From the NCBI GenBank assembly GCA_030280995.1, contig JASXTE010000005.1, positions 14,744,001 to 14,808,000 of the forward strand: DNA of 64,000 nt, read 5' to 3'. The stretch is from Hemileia vastatrix. Lineage: Eukaryota > Basidiomycota > Pucciniomycetes > Pucciniales > Zaghouaniaceae. Below the pieces are notes generated by a model. That model did not search any database and was not told the DNA's origin. It saw nothing but the letters and a program-made list of their open reading frames with translations. Position numbers and translations under genes: made by a program. This document shows, one piece after another, positions 50,982 through 61,581 of this stretch. Numbering within the stretch: position 1 is the first letter of the stretch; each line of letters opens with the position of its first letter.

Positions 50982-52052
50982 TGTAGACAATCCTATAGTA
51001 CTAGCTATAGGCCTTGACCAAGGGAGTTGGAGAAAAACCAGAAAGAAAAACCCATGTCCCTTTAGAAAAACAAGTGAGATTTACCTGCTACAGTAAATTG
51101 GTTCCTGTTCACCAAAAAGCCTCTTTTCCAAACACTTGACTGCTTGATCAGCCAAGAAAGTAGTCCCCAAACAGACTAACAGACCAAAGAAATGAAATGT
51201 AGACCAATGTCCACACCAGAGACAGCAAAGATACTTGATGTAGGTTGCAAATCCACACCAGAGACAGCAATGATACTTGCTATAGCTTGCAAGACTATAA
51301 CAGAGAAAACTGTTGCTAGTGAAGTTAAATGAAGAACTTACTTGCAACAAGACACAGCCAAATTGTGGCCAACAACAGTGTAAACTGAGTGAGGAACAAG
51401 GATATCACCTCCGGATGGTTGTATGATAATTAGATATTCCCCAAACTGTCCTGTATAGTGAATACACACGGACCACCCCTCTAAAATCCATGCACAGCAA
51501 CACATTTGGCACCTGTACCAGCCAAATTGCATAAACAACCCTTCAGAAGTGCTCCCCAACCTCCTAAAACAGAGGCGGCCGGGCCACTTGACATCGGCCC
51601 TGCCTCCCTGAAGCCAGAAAACCACTAAAAACATCAAATCTACTTAGAAAAATGCACTACCACTACTAAAACCCTTAAAACATGAAATTTAGCTATGACA
51701 ACATTGTGACATAAAACGTAGATCCAAATTAGCCCTATCTAATGGTACTAAGCGCTTAACCCTAAGACTTAAGGTTAGCCCATAAAACACAAAAAACAAT
51801 TAAACAGCTATCTTTTATAATGAAATATGAGGAATTGACCCCTTTAAACTTAGAATATGAAAAATGTCCTCAAGACATAAAACATAGAGAAAAACTAGGG
51901 CTATCCAATGGTAGTACCCACATACCCGCAGTCCAAATATTCACGGAATAAATACAGAAAAAGGCCCAATTCTTCAACCAATGTCAATTAAAACATGCAC
52001 AAACAGCACCATACCGCACAACAAAGGCCCCTGCCAATGTTGGAAGACCACA
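50982..52052 (-). repeat. ZE2 3' LTR (1,071 bp)
   Basis: On the plus strand it reads TGTAGACAATCC...ACCACA, the reverse of the ZE4 LTR limits. Longer than the ZE4 LTR and similar to the ZE3 LTR. Contains a direct repeat of CACACCAGAGACAGCAA (about 51212 and 51254) and a GC-rich patch at about 51568-51602. Confidence 0.88.
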
Positions 52053-52070
52053 TCCTCCCTCCAATAGAGA

Positions 52071-52741
52071 ATGTCCACATTCTCCTATACCACAACCACC
52101 ATTTTCAGCTTTCTTTCCAAATCTGCTACTGACATGGGCCCCTGCCAATACTGCATTGACAATAAACTAATCTGCACCATCACACCTCCAGCCCATCCAT
52201 ACAGAACGTCCTGTGATGTCTGCCACTCCAGAAAGAAGACCTGCCACAGACCTGGTCCATTATCTTCTGCAACACCTTCGCCTCCACCTCAACCTGGTCC
52301 ATCTTCTACCAGCACCAAAAGATCTAGGCCATCCATCCTGATACCCAGATTAATCAAAAAGCTCCACCCTTCCCAGAAGAGTGCCACAACCCTTAAAACC
52401 ACAAGTTCCACCGTCCATGGTCCATCTGATGGTAAAGAACTTTCATTTCTTCCTTCAACTTTAAAACTGATGACTTCTCAGTTCCTCCATCTTCTGACAG
52501 TGATGATGACATTGTAGGATCCATTGCACCACCAACACCAAACCACTTGCCCACAATTAAAGCCAAATTCAAACAACACATATCTCAACAGAAACAACTT
52601 CTGCTACACTACTTCCAATCCACTGCTGCTAGAGATCCACAGGACATTGAGAAAAGAAGGCACCTCATCCATCAATTCAAGGCTAATTCTGAACACTTCA
52701 TTTCATCTCTTGATTCCCTCTGTAATTCCACTAGTACTTGA
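52071..52741 (+). CDS. ZE2 gene 1: small Zn2Cys6-like protein (206 aa), antisense to pol
   Basis: Exons 52071-52431 and 52482-52741 around a 50-nt intron (GTAAAG...CTTCTCAG, with CTGAT upstream of the acceptor). Cysteines 25, 28, 35, 48, 51 and 58 fit C-x2-C-x6-C-x12-C-x2-C-x6-C, the fungal binuclear zinc cluster, with basic SRKK before the last Cys. A Ser/Pro linker, a basic stretch (KRSRPSILIPRLIKK), an acidic run (SDSDDD) and a helical C-terminus follow. ZE3 has the same gene with identical length and intron. The start lies 18 bp from the LTR, so transcription probably begins in the LTR, opposite to pol. It is much shorter than typical Zn2Cys6 regulators and lacks their middle homology domain. 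DNA binding is inferred. Confidence 0.75.
52432..52481 (+). other. Intron of ZE2 gene 1 (50 nt)
   Basis: GAT G|GTAAAG ... ACTGATGACTTCTCAG|TT. Splicing joins two open frames; retention gives a stop soon after. The intron in ZE3 (60603-60652) has the same length and borders. Confidence 0.75.
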
Positions 52742-52794
52742 TCTTGATTTAGAAAAGAAAATTTGACCACACCCTCTATAGGATGTAACCACAA

Positions 52795-53215
52795 ACAACC
52801 CTCAGTTTTAAGTCTTGGGGGACCATCCTCATTTTATAGTCTTGGGGGACTCAAAAACCCTCAGTTTATAGTCTTGGGGGACTCAAAACCTAAATCATAA
52901 ATCCAGAACCAGAGATAAACCACATTAAGACACAGAGAAAAAAACTAACATTCTGGGGTAATTGTGAATAGAGCTGCCAGCCCATCAATTACCCCCAAAC
53001 TTGCCTTTGCTAAATTTGGAGGCTCCCCCTGTGGATACCCTCTGCCAATCTTTCAAACCAACTCCAACAACAAAACCCATTCCTCAGTTTATAGTCTTGG
53101 GGGACTACACCATCAACAACCCTCAGTTTAAAGTCTTTGGGGACTAACACAGTGTTCAGTTTAAAGTCTTGACAAACTTATTTTTCAGTTTAAAGTCTCG
53201 AGGGACTTTCAATTT
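52795..53215 (+). repeat. ZE2 short hairpin repeats between gene 1 and gene 2
   Basis: Seven copies of a 22-nt repeat: CAGTTTA(A/T)AGTC followed by TTGGGGGACT or a variant. Arms AGTC/GACT can pair around TTGGGG. They are interrupted by one GATGGGCTGG-type block (about 52950-53045). No gene is seen. Confidence 0.75.
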
Positions 53216-53358
53216 GCATAGAAGAGACCCAGTCAATTTCATGCAGAATGCAGCCACCGCCAGTCCGCTGAACATCCACCTTTCACTTCATCATCTAGCC
53301 AACCACTGACAACAACCTTCTTCTTATCTCTTTCTTCATCTCCTCCTCATCACACATC

Positions 53359-54909
53359 ATGGCCGGATCTCCTAATTTTGACCCTTCTAACCTTCCTTGC
53401 TTCACTGCTCCCAAGTACTATGCCTGCAAGCAGTGCATCCACATGTGCAGACCTTGCACATTCACTCTTCCAGCTCCTGACACCAAATTCTACAACAAGG
53501 CCTGTGACTCTTGCTACTCCAGGAAGAAGAAATGTGACAGAGACTCAAACTACCCTATTCCTCCTCCTTCACCCTCTCATAAATACCTTTCAAGATCCCC
53601 TACCAGGTCCCCAGAGCTTGGTCCACCCTCTTCCTCTTTATCCTCAGCACCTTCCAGAAGATCCGGGAACTCACCTTCCAGAACTCTTCCCAAAAGACCA
53701 GCCTTAGCTCCCCAAGAAGCAGCTTTTATCTCTGCTAATCCAGCTTCAAAAGCTGCAAAATCCACTCCTAGGCTGCTAGACCACGTCCAGGCAGCCCGCC
53801 CGCCTCACTAGTCAGTGAAACTCCACCTCAAAACTTCCAAAAACAACCAGAAAAGAACCAAATTCCTCCATCCAACAAAAACAACTCTAAGCAACCACCT
53901 CCCACTGCTCCCAGAGCGATGCAGCCAACCTTTCCAAAGTCAGAAAATACCAAATTTTCCCAAAATTCTAAGAGACCTGCCAGAGGACTTCAGGAAGGCA
54001 CCAGAGCCTCCAACACAGCACCAAAGAAAAATCTTCACCCCCGGTTAAGGCAAAGAAACTACACCTCACCTCTGTCAGCCAACTACTCTTCTGACAGTTC
54101 CATTCCTTCAAGAGCTCCATCCAGAAGAGATCAATCTGCTTCCAGATCACCCGTTCCTGCTCCATCCTATAACAACCCTGGTACTCCACCACCAGCACCT
54201 CATCCAGCTGAAACCAACCAAAATATTAACAACAACAACAACCCTGTTGCTCCAACTAGGCCTCAAGAACTTCAGCCTCCTAGTTCACCTTCTCAAAACC
54301 TTTTGGAGGAAGACCAAGAGAATCCATATCTTTCCTTGATTGATCCCCAAACTATCACACTTTCAAAATCTTCAGAAGTCCAAATCCTGGCCGCTTACAA
54401 ATTTGATGAGCTCCCAATCTGTAAGTACCAAATTAATTCATCCCATTTCTTCAGCAAACAAAAATAATTACTGATCCAATTCTTCTTGTCTAGTTGGCAC
54501 CCCTCCTCCTGAATCTACTATTGGAGTTGGCCAACCTCTTGAAACTTCATTAACCTTGGATTATGGAGACATGAAGCAACACCTCAGCACCATGTGTTCT
54601 AACATGCTGAAAGCCTTCTCCCTCCATGGACCTTTAAATGACTTTGAGAAATCCCTGAGAAAGCAACTGTTGGACGACCACTGGAAGATGTCTAGGATCA
54701 TTAAGCACACATTCCAGCACTCTATCCCTGCCTTTTCTTCTTCCTCCTCTGAGCTTCCTTCTAATCCAATTCTTGCCCATTACAACCCGTACCATATTTT
54801 CAGCAGGCTCCACTTCAAAGAGCACCACGCTTCCCACAATCCCAACAAAAGGCAAAAACGCCAACACAATACTGACCAGCCTCCAGAAGCTTCATCATCC
54901 AGACAATGA
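53359..54909 (+). pseudogene. ZE2 gene 2: larger zinc-cluster protein, frame broken in the middle
   Basis: ATG 53359 opens a frame with cysteines 23, 26, 33, 49, 52 and 59 (C-x2-C-x6-C-x15-C-x2-C-x6-C, an extra Cys at 30), then Ser/Pro-rich repeats (SRSPTRSPELGP). It stops at 53811, where the ZE3 copy has a GC-rich patch that is shortened here; coding resumes in another frame (53919-54420). A 73-nt intron (54421-54493, GTAAGT...CTTGTCTAG) precedes the conserved C-terminal exon (54494-54909). Total exon length is not a multiple of three, confirming the break. Upstream of the ATG lies a CT-rich leader. Confidence 0.75.
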
Positions 54910-56303
54910 GCTCCCGCAACACAATGACAAATTGAAAAAAACACTTAATAATAATAATAATACAATAATAAAAAATAATTTCAGAAAAGTTTTTTTTAAC
55001 TGTATATTATCCTACTAAACTACTAATTGTAAATAAATTTGAAAATAAAATTAAAATGAAATAAATAAAATAATATGAACTAAATAATTATAAAAAATGG
55101 TATCCCCCAGCAATTGATGAGCTGATCCCCTGATACCTTACCCACATCCAAGTGCACCTTGATGTGGATACACAATTAAATATTTTAAATGATTAACAAT
55201 AAAATTTTAGAAATTAAAGAAAATAATAAAAAATGAAACACAGAAATAAATGAAATAAATAAAAAATAAAATAGCATTGCCCAGCCAATTGATGAGCCTT
55301 TCCCCATCAATTTTTGCCCACATCCAGGTGACCCTGATGTGGTAACACCCTATATTTTTGATTTTATAATTTTAAACAACCCCCATAAAAAATTTAAAGA
55401 AAAAAAGAGAAAAAAGAAAATAATCTAAAACTACTATCTAGCAAATACATAACTACAAAATCAAAGACGGTCCAGTATGAGAAAGTCCCATCCATAGAAA
55501 TGATCACTGGGTGGGCTCCCTCCAATAAGTAAAAATGATGGGAGACCACCAGTGATCCACCACCAATCCAAAAGCACCAAAAGACATCCAAGGCAGTCCA
55601 GTTTAAAGTCATAGAGGACTAGAAACCTGAATAATAACAACAGAACTAGAATTCAAATAGGACAAACAAAAGACTTGAGACAGACATTCTGGGGTAACTG
55701 TTTACAAAGCAGCCAGCTCATCAGTTACCCCCACACTTGCCGAAATAAAATCTTGAGGCCCCCCCTGGGTACCTTCTAACAAAAAAAACACAAAATCCAA
55801 CACAATAAACCAAAACCAATAAAAGTGAAGAGTCTGGCACTTGAAGACCAAAAGAATTTTCAGTTTAAAGTCATGGTGGACTAAAAACCTGAGAAAAGAA
55901 ACCAATACTAGGGTTCAACCAAATAAAGAGAAGGGGTTGGAAACAGACAATCTGGGGTAACTGTTGATAGATCAGCCAGCCCATCAGTCACCCCCACACT
56001 TACCAAAGCAAAATCTAGAGGCCCCGCCCATGGGTACCCTCTAACAAAAAAAAGTTTCCAACAAAACAGATGCACAGCATCACCAACATCCAAATTTAAA
56101 GAATGGTCCTTAGTTCATCCTCATTGCAGAGTCAATCTTCTTCACTTCTAGTGCCTCTAGGGTAAAAACCTCTTCACCTGATCTGCAGCCACTCTCTTCT
56201 TTAAGACTGAACCATCTAACTCTTCCAAAACATAAAAACCTCCAGACACCTGAGATCTGACTCTGTAAGGCCCATTCCATCTGTCAGCAAACATCTTTCC
56301 CCA
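54910..56303 (-). other. ZE2 non-coding region between gene 2 and pol
   Basis: Two genes converge on this region. It holds AT-rich DNA, RNA-like motif 1 (55100-55167) and motif 2 (55274-55342), hairpin repeats near 55590 and 55860, and two GATGGGCTGG-type blocks (about 55685-55770, 55940-56050). The last 200 bp encode the decayed C-terminal end of pol in minus orientation. Confidence 0.65.
55100..55342 (-). ncRNA. ZE2 paired RNA-like motifs 1 and 2
   Basis: Motif 1 keeps outer arms GTATC/GATAC and the CCACATC/GATGTGG stem. Motif 2 keeps CCACATC/GATGTGG with loop CAGGTGACCCT. They are 106 bp apart, as in ZE1. Confidence 0.5.
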
Positions 56304-59130
56304 CTAACTCTCCAAGCTTCTATTATAAAACAAAACCAAACAACCAGGTTTCAAGGGATTCCTGAGTCTATGAGCCAACTTCTTGTCCCAGTATCTGACT
56401 GATTGATTTCTTATCTTCATCATTCTAAGGTATGCCTTCTCCTGACATTCCTCTCTACATTCCAACTGTTGCATCCTGGCACAGAGCAAATCTTCTGTTG
56501 AGTTCACATCATCCCAATCAATTCCAAGATAGGATACAGCTTCCAAGTCCACTGGTAGAACCGCTTTCTGAAAAAACATTAATTCATAAGGAGAATAGCC
56601 AGTTGTCCTCTTCACAGTGACCCTATCAGCAAATAACACCAAGGGTAAATAATGCCTCCACTTTTCAGCACTATCTCCACACATTTTCACCAAAGCATTC
56701 TTGATAAGTTGATGGCCTCTTTCAACCATGCCTTCAGCTTCAGGATAATAGGGTGTTACTACTATAGCTTTAGAACCAACACTTGCCACAGCTTCTTTAA
56801 ATTCGGCCCCAAACTCTGGCCCACCATCAACAGTCACCAACTTCATCAACCCATATCTATAAACCCACTCTTTCTTCAGAAATTCTGCCACACTCTTGGA
56901 AGTCAAATTAACCAGAGGCACTGCCTCAACCCAACCAGACAAATTATCCCTAGCAACAATCATGTATTTATACCTGCCCTCTTTAATATGGACAGCATCC
57001 AGACTGACTCTTCCAAACACAGTTGCTTCACCAGTAGCACGGCCAACCTCTTTAGGTTTCAAATGATTTCTTCTTTAACATTCTTCACAAGATTGCACCC
57101 AACCCTGCACAGCCAGCTTCATACCTGGCCACCAAAATCTGTCTGCTACTCTTTGATAAGTCTCCCCAAAGCCTCTATGACCAAGGTCTTCATGCAAAGA
57201 CTTCAACACAACTTCTTGACCCTTCTTCTGAGTCACCACAACTTGAGGATTAGGATGTCTCCTCCTCATCAGCCTTCTTCCTGACACATAGAGTCCAGGA
57301 CTTTTCTTCTTGATTGCCAGCCAAGTATCATCATCACAACTATCTGGCCTCTCCAAGGTCAAAAGATATTCCACCATAGTAAAATAAAACCCAGACTAAC
57401 CCTAGGTCTCATCTTCAAAATCCAACAAAACAACATCCAAGGGTACAACCCTGTCATCAAAATCACCAGTGTAAACATGAGCCAATTGACCAGCCCAACC
57501 AGGACACCAATCTTTAAATTTTGGCACATCCTCCTTCTTCCACTGAATCCTATGAGATTCCAGTTCACTAGCAAAGACACCATTCTCCAACTTCAAACTG
57601 TCCCAAACAGCAACTTGATTTTCATCAACAAAAACATTCTGATCACCAGAATCAAGATCAGATCCAGCCAGTTTAACCTCTTGGGGGAGGTCAGAACAAT
57701 CATCCAGTTTAGCCTCATAATGGAGGAGAGAAAAATCTTCAGCACCCTTTGTACTGACCCTAACCATTGGAACATCTTCATCAAACTCTTCAGAATCAGA
57801 ATCCTCATCTGTAGGTTGCCTCCTTGATAATCCATCAGGCATTGTAAAAGTTTTGCCCGGTTTGTGTACCAGGTCAAAAAAAATGTTGAATAAATGCCAC
57901 CCACCTAGTCATTGGAGCATTTGGAAGACTAGGTGTGTTGATCATCTGAATCAGAGATTTTGCATCCACCTGCAGCTCAAAATGCTGCCCCCACAAAACA
58001 GTTTGTAACTTCTTCAAAATTTTTGCTACACCGCACAATTCCAACTTAGGCTGAGAATACCTAGATTCCACTTCGTTAAACACCACAGACTCATACCTTA
58101 CTAGTCTGACCCCCCCAGTTTTATCTTCCTGAGACAAAACAGCACCAACAGCAATATAGCTTGAGTCCACTGCCAGATAAATTTTTCCAGCATCAACACC
58201 ATAATCCAATTTGTGAAGGACAATATCTTCACCAACCACCTTCTTCAACTTCTGAAAAGCCTCTTCACACTCTTCAGTCCATTCCCAATCTGCGTCTTTC
58301 CTGGTCAGCCTCCTTAAACGTGAAGCCAACAAAGAAAAATCCTTAATAAACATCCTGACATAAACACACACACCCAAAAATCCCCTGACTTCAGTAGTAT
58401 TTTTAGGCCTTGGCCATGACTGAATTTTATTAATCTTTTTCTTTGCCGTAATCCTTCCTTCTTCACATACCACATGACCCAGAATTTCCAAAGCAAGAAC
58501 ACAACAACAGAATTTTGACCCAGAAATGGTCAAACCAGCCTCTTCAATCCTAAACAACACTCTCTCTAGAGTTATTGCATATTCCCAAACAAACCTCCTT
58601 ATACCAGGATTCTCTTTCAGCACCACATTACCATAATCAGTGGATGGTCCTTTAATTTCACCATCATCAATGAAAATACCAGTATGAGTAGGGACCTCAT
58701 CCTGCAAAATCCAAGCCATCTGTGCTTGATAAACTGCCACTGAATTAGTTGCTGCTTGAGGCAACCTAGTGAGCTGAAATCTTCCCAAAGGAGTCTCAAA
58801 ATTTATGAGAGGCCTTGAATCAGTATAGAGTTCCCTCTCATCATAACCACCCATAATATCACCCAATCCATAACACACCCTTCCAGCAAAAGCTTCAACA
58901 AAATCCTCTGCACCTGGCGTCATACCAGCATCCTTGATTGTGACTCTATTCAAGGCTCTAAGATCATGAACCACCCTCAACTTTCCATTCTGCTTCTTTA
59001 CACAGAAAACTGAACTTGAGTAACTGGATGTTGATTGTTTGTATAACCCAGTCCTGACTCTTTACCTATCAATCTCCACAAAATTCTCTCTGATAGCAGC
59101 TGAAACCAGAATAGGTTTTATTTGCCACGG
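56304..59130 (-). pseudogene. ZE2 pol: RT, RNase H and integrase, broken and 5'-truncated
   Basis: Starting on the minus strand at 59130, where ZE3 cuts it, the region encodes a gypsy reverse transcriptase with HTGIFIDDGEIKG in place of the usual YxDD box, and RNase H (VDSSYIAVGAVL), open from 58980 to 57874. A one-base excess in a T8 run (57875-57882) shifts the frame before the RNase H end (MPDGLSRR). Then come an acidic linker, two stop codons near 57405, the HHCC integrase zinc region (57377-57075), another stop at 57072, and the integrase core (57062-56304) with DAVHI, VDGGPEF and AEGMVERGH as the DDE sites. No protease or Gag is within the window. Confidence 0.88.
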
Positions 59131-60223
59131 TGTAGACAATCCTATAGTACTAGCTATAGGCCTTGACCAAGGGAGTTGGAGAAAAACCAGAGAGAAAATC
59201 CCCTGTCCCTTTAGAAAAATAGAGTGAGATTTACTTGCTAAAGTAAGTTGGTTCCTGTTTTTCTAAAGCCCCTTTTTAACACACTTGACTGCTTGATGAG
59301 CCAAGAAAGTAGTCCCCAGATAGACTACCAGACCAAAGAACTGAAATGTAGAACAAAGTCCACACCAGAGACAGCAAAGATACTTGATGTAGGCTGCAAA
59401 TCCACACCAGAGACAGCAATAATACTTGCTATAGCTTGCAAGACTATAACAGAGAAAACAGTTGCCAAAGTTAAGTTAAATGAAGAACTCACTTGCAACA
59501 AACACAGCCAATTGTGGCCAGAAAACAGTGAAAACTGAGTGAGGAACAATGATATCACCTCCGGATGGTTGTATGATGATTAAGGTTGCCCCAAACTGTC
59601 TTATTCACTATGTACACACAGACCACTAACTAAGAGCCCATGCGCACCCACCAATCTGGCGCCTGTACCTGCCAAATTGCATAAAAAACCCTCCTGGAGC
59701 GCTCCCCAACCTCCTAAAGCAGAGGCGGGCGGGCCGCCCGACGTCGGAGATGCCGCCTGAAGCGGCCCGGCCTCCCTGAAGCCAGAAAACCAATAAAAAA
59801 CACTAATCTACTTAGAAAAATTAGCTACAACTACTAAAACCTTTAAAACACGGAATTTCACTATAACAACATTGTGACATGAAATATAGAGAAAAATTAG
59901 CTCTATCCAATGGTACTAAGCACTTAACCCTAAGACTTAAGGTTAGCCCGTAAAACACGAAAAACAAAATTAAACAGCAATCTTTTATAAATGAAAAATG
60001 AGGAAATGACCCCTTAAAACTCAGAATATGAAAAATGTCTACAAAACATAAAATATAGAGAAAAACCAGGGCTATCCAATAATAGTACCCACATACCCGC
60101 AGACCCAATATCCACAGAATAAAACCAGAAAAAAACCAAATTCCTTAACAGATGTCAATTAAGACATGCACAAACAGCGCCGAATCACACAACGAAGGCC
60201 CCTGCCAATGTTGGAAGATCACA
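59131..60223 (-). repeat. ZE3 3' LTR (1,093 bp)
   Basis: Plus-strand reading TGTAGACAATCC...ATCACA. It has the direct repeat of CACACCAGAGACAGCAA (about 59362 and 59404) and a strongly GC-rich patch (59722-59780) that is nearly free of A/T, in contrast to its surroundings. Confidence 0.88.
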
Positions 60224-60241
60224 TCCTCCCTCCAATTGAGA

Positions 60242-60912
60242 ATGTCCGCATTCTTTCTTCATCCAACCACCATGTTTAACCTCCTTCCCAAATCTGCCTC
60301 TGAAATGGGCTCCTGCCAATACTGCATTGACAATAATTTAATCTGCGCCATGACACCACCTGTCCATCCATACAAAACGTCCTGCGATGTCTGCCACTCC
60401 AGAAAGAAGACCTGCCACAGACCTGGTCCACTTTCTTCCACAACAGATTCACCTCCACCTCAACCTGGTCCTTCTTCTGCCAGCACCAAAAGATCTAGGC
60501 CATCCATCCTGATACCCAGATTAATCAAAAAGCTCCACCCTTCCCAGAAGAGTGCCACAACCCATAAAACAACTAGTTCCCCCATCCCTGGTCCATCTGA
60601 TGGTAAAGAACGTTCATTCCTTCCTTCAACTTTAAAACTGATAACTTCTCAGTTCCTTCCTCTTCTGATAGTGATGATAACAATGTAGGATCCATTGCAC
60701 CACCAACACCAATGCACTTGCCCACTATCAAGGCCAAGTTCCAACAACACACATCTCAACAGAAACAACTTCTGCTTCACTACTTCCAATCCACTCCTGC
60801 TAGAGATCCACAGGACATTGAGAACAGAAGACACCTCATTCACCAGTTCAAGGCTAATTCTGAACACTTCATTTCATCTCTTGATTCCCTCTGTAATTCC
60901 ACTAGTACTTGA
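60242..60912 (+). CDS. ZE3 gene 1: small Zn2Cys6-like protein (206 aa), antisense to pol
   Basis: Exons 60242-60602 and 60653-60912, intron 50 nt. All six zinc-cluster cysteines, the basic SRKK step, the basic and acidic stretches and the helical C-terminus (QQKQLLLHYFQS, then SEHFISSLDSLC) are kept. Start, stop, intron and length coincide with ZE2 gene 1 despite many base differences, several of which are silent or conservative. An upstream in-frame ATG at 60152 exists within the LTR, but only 60242 is shared with ZE2. Confidence 0.75.
60603..60652 (+). other. Intron of ZE3 gene 1 (50 nt)
   Basis: GAT G|GTAAAG ... ACTGATAACTTCTCAG|TT. Matches the ZE2 gene 1 intron in position and length. 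Confidence 0.75.
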
Positions 60913-60954
60913 GTTTGATTCAGAAAAGAAAAATTGACCACACCCTCTATAGGA

Positions 60955-61440
60955 TGTAACCACAAACAACCCTCAGTTTTAAGTCTTGGGGGACCATCTT
61001 CATTTTATAGTCTTGGGGGACTCAAAAACCCTCAGTTTAAAGTCTTGGGGGACTCAAAAACCTAAATCATAAACCCAGAACCAGAGATCAACCACATTAA
61101 GACACAGAGAAAAAACTAACATTCTGGGGTAATTGTGAATAGAGCAGCCAGCCCATCAATTACCCCCAAACTTGCCTTTGCTAAATTTGGAGGCTCCCCC
61201 TGTGGATACCCTCCACCAATCTTTCAAAACCAACTCCAACAACAAAAACTTTTTCCTCAGTTTATAGTCTTGGGGGACTTACAACCCTCAGTTTAAAGTC
61301 TTGGGGGACTAACAACAGTGTTCAGTTTAAAGTCTTGACGGACTAGCCTTGATAAAATCTTGAAACCAGCCAGTTTAAAGTCTTGGAGGACTAACAGAAA
61401 CCAGATTTAAGTTTAAAGTCTTGATGGACTCACGGAATTT
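60955..61440 (+). repeat. ZE3 short hairpin repeats between gene 1 and gene 2
   Basis: Eight copies of the CAGTTTAAAGTC + TTGGGGGACT repeat or close variants, with one GATGGGCTGG-type block (about 61115-61215) in the middle. The order matches ZE2. No gene in 60913-61581. Confidence 0.78.
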
Positions 61441-61581
61441 TGCATAAAATGGACGCAGCCAATTTCATGCAGCACACCTCTACAGCCAACCTGCTGAACT
61501 TCCACCTTCACTTCATCATCTACCCATCACTGACAAAAATCTCCTCCTATCCCTTTTCATCATCTTTTCTCACCACAGATC

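Larger units (their letters stand above)
50982..59130 (-). mobile_element. ZE2: ZE-family element with pol and antisense zinc genes, partial
   Basis: From right to left on the minus strand: pol remnant (59130-56304), repeats and RNA-like motifs, the two zinc genes on the opposite strand, a purine tract, and the 3' LTR (50982-52052). It is inserted in ZE1 pol, and ZE3 is inserted in its own pol at 59130/59131, so gag and the 5' LTR lie beyond the window. Confidence 0.85.

Noticed and set aside
56652..57284. 210-codon plus-strand frame opposite ZE2 integrase
   Set aside because: Antisense of the conserved integrase; its openness follows from codon use on the other strand.
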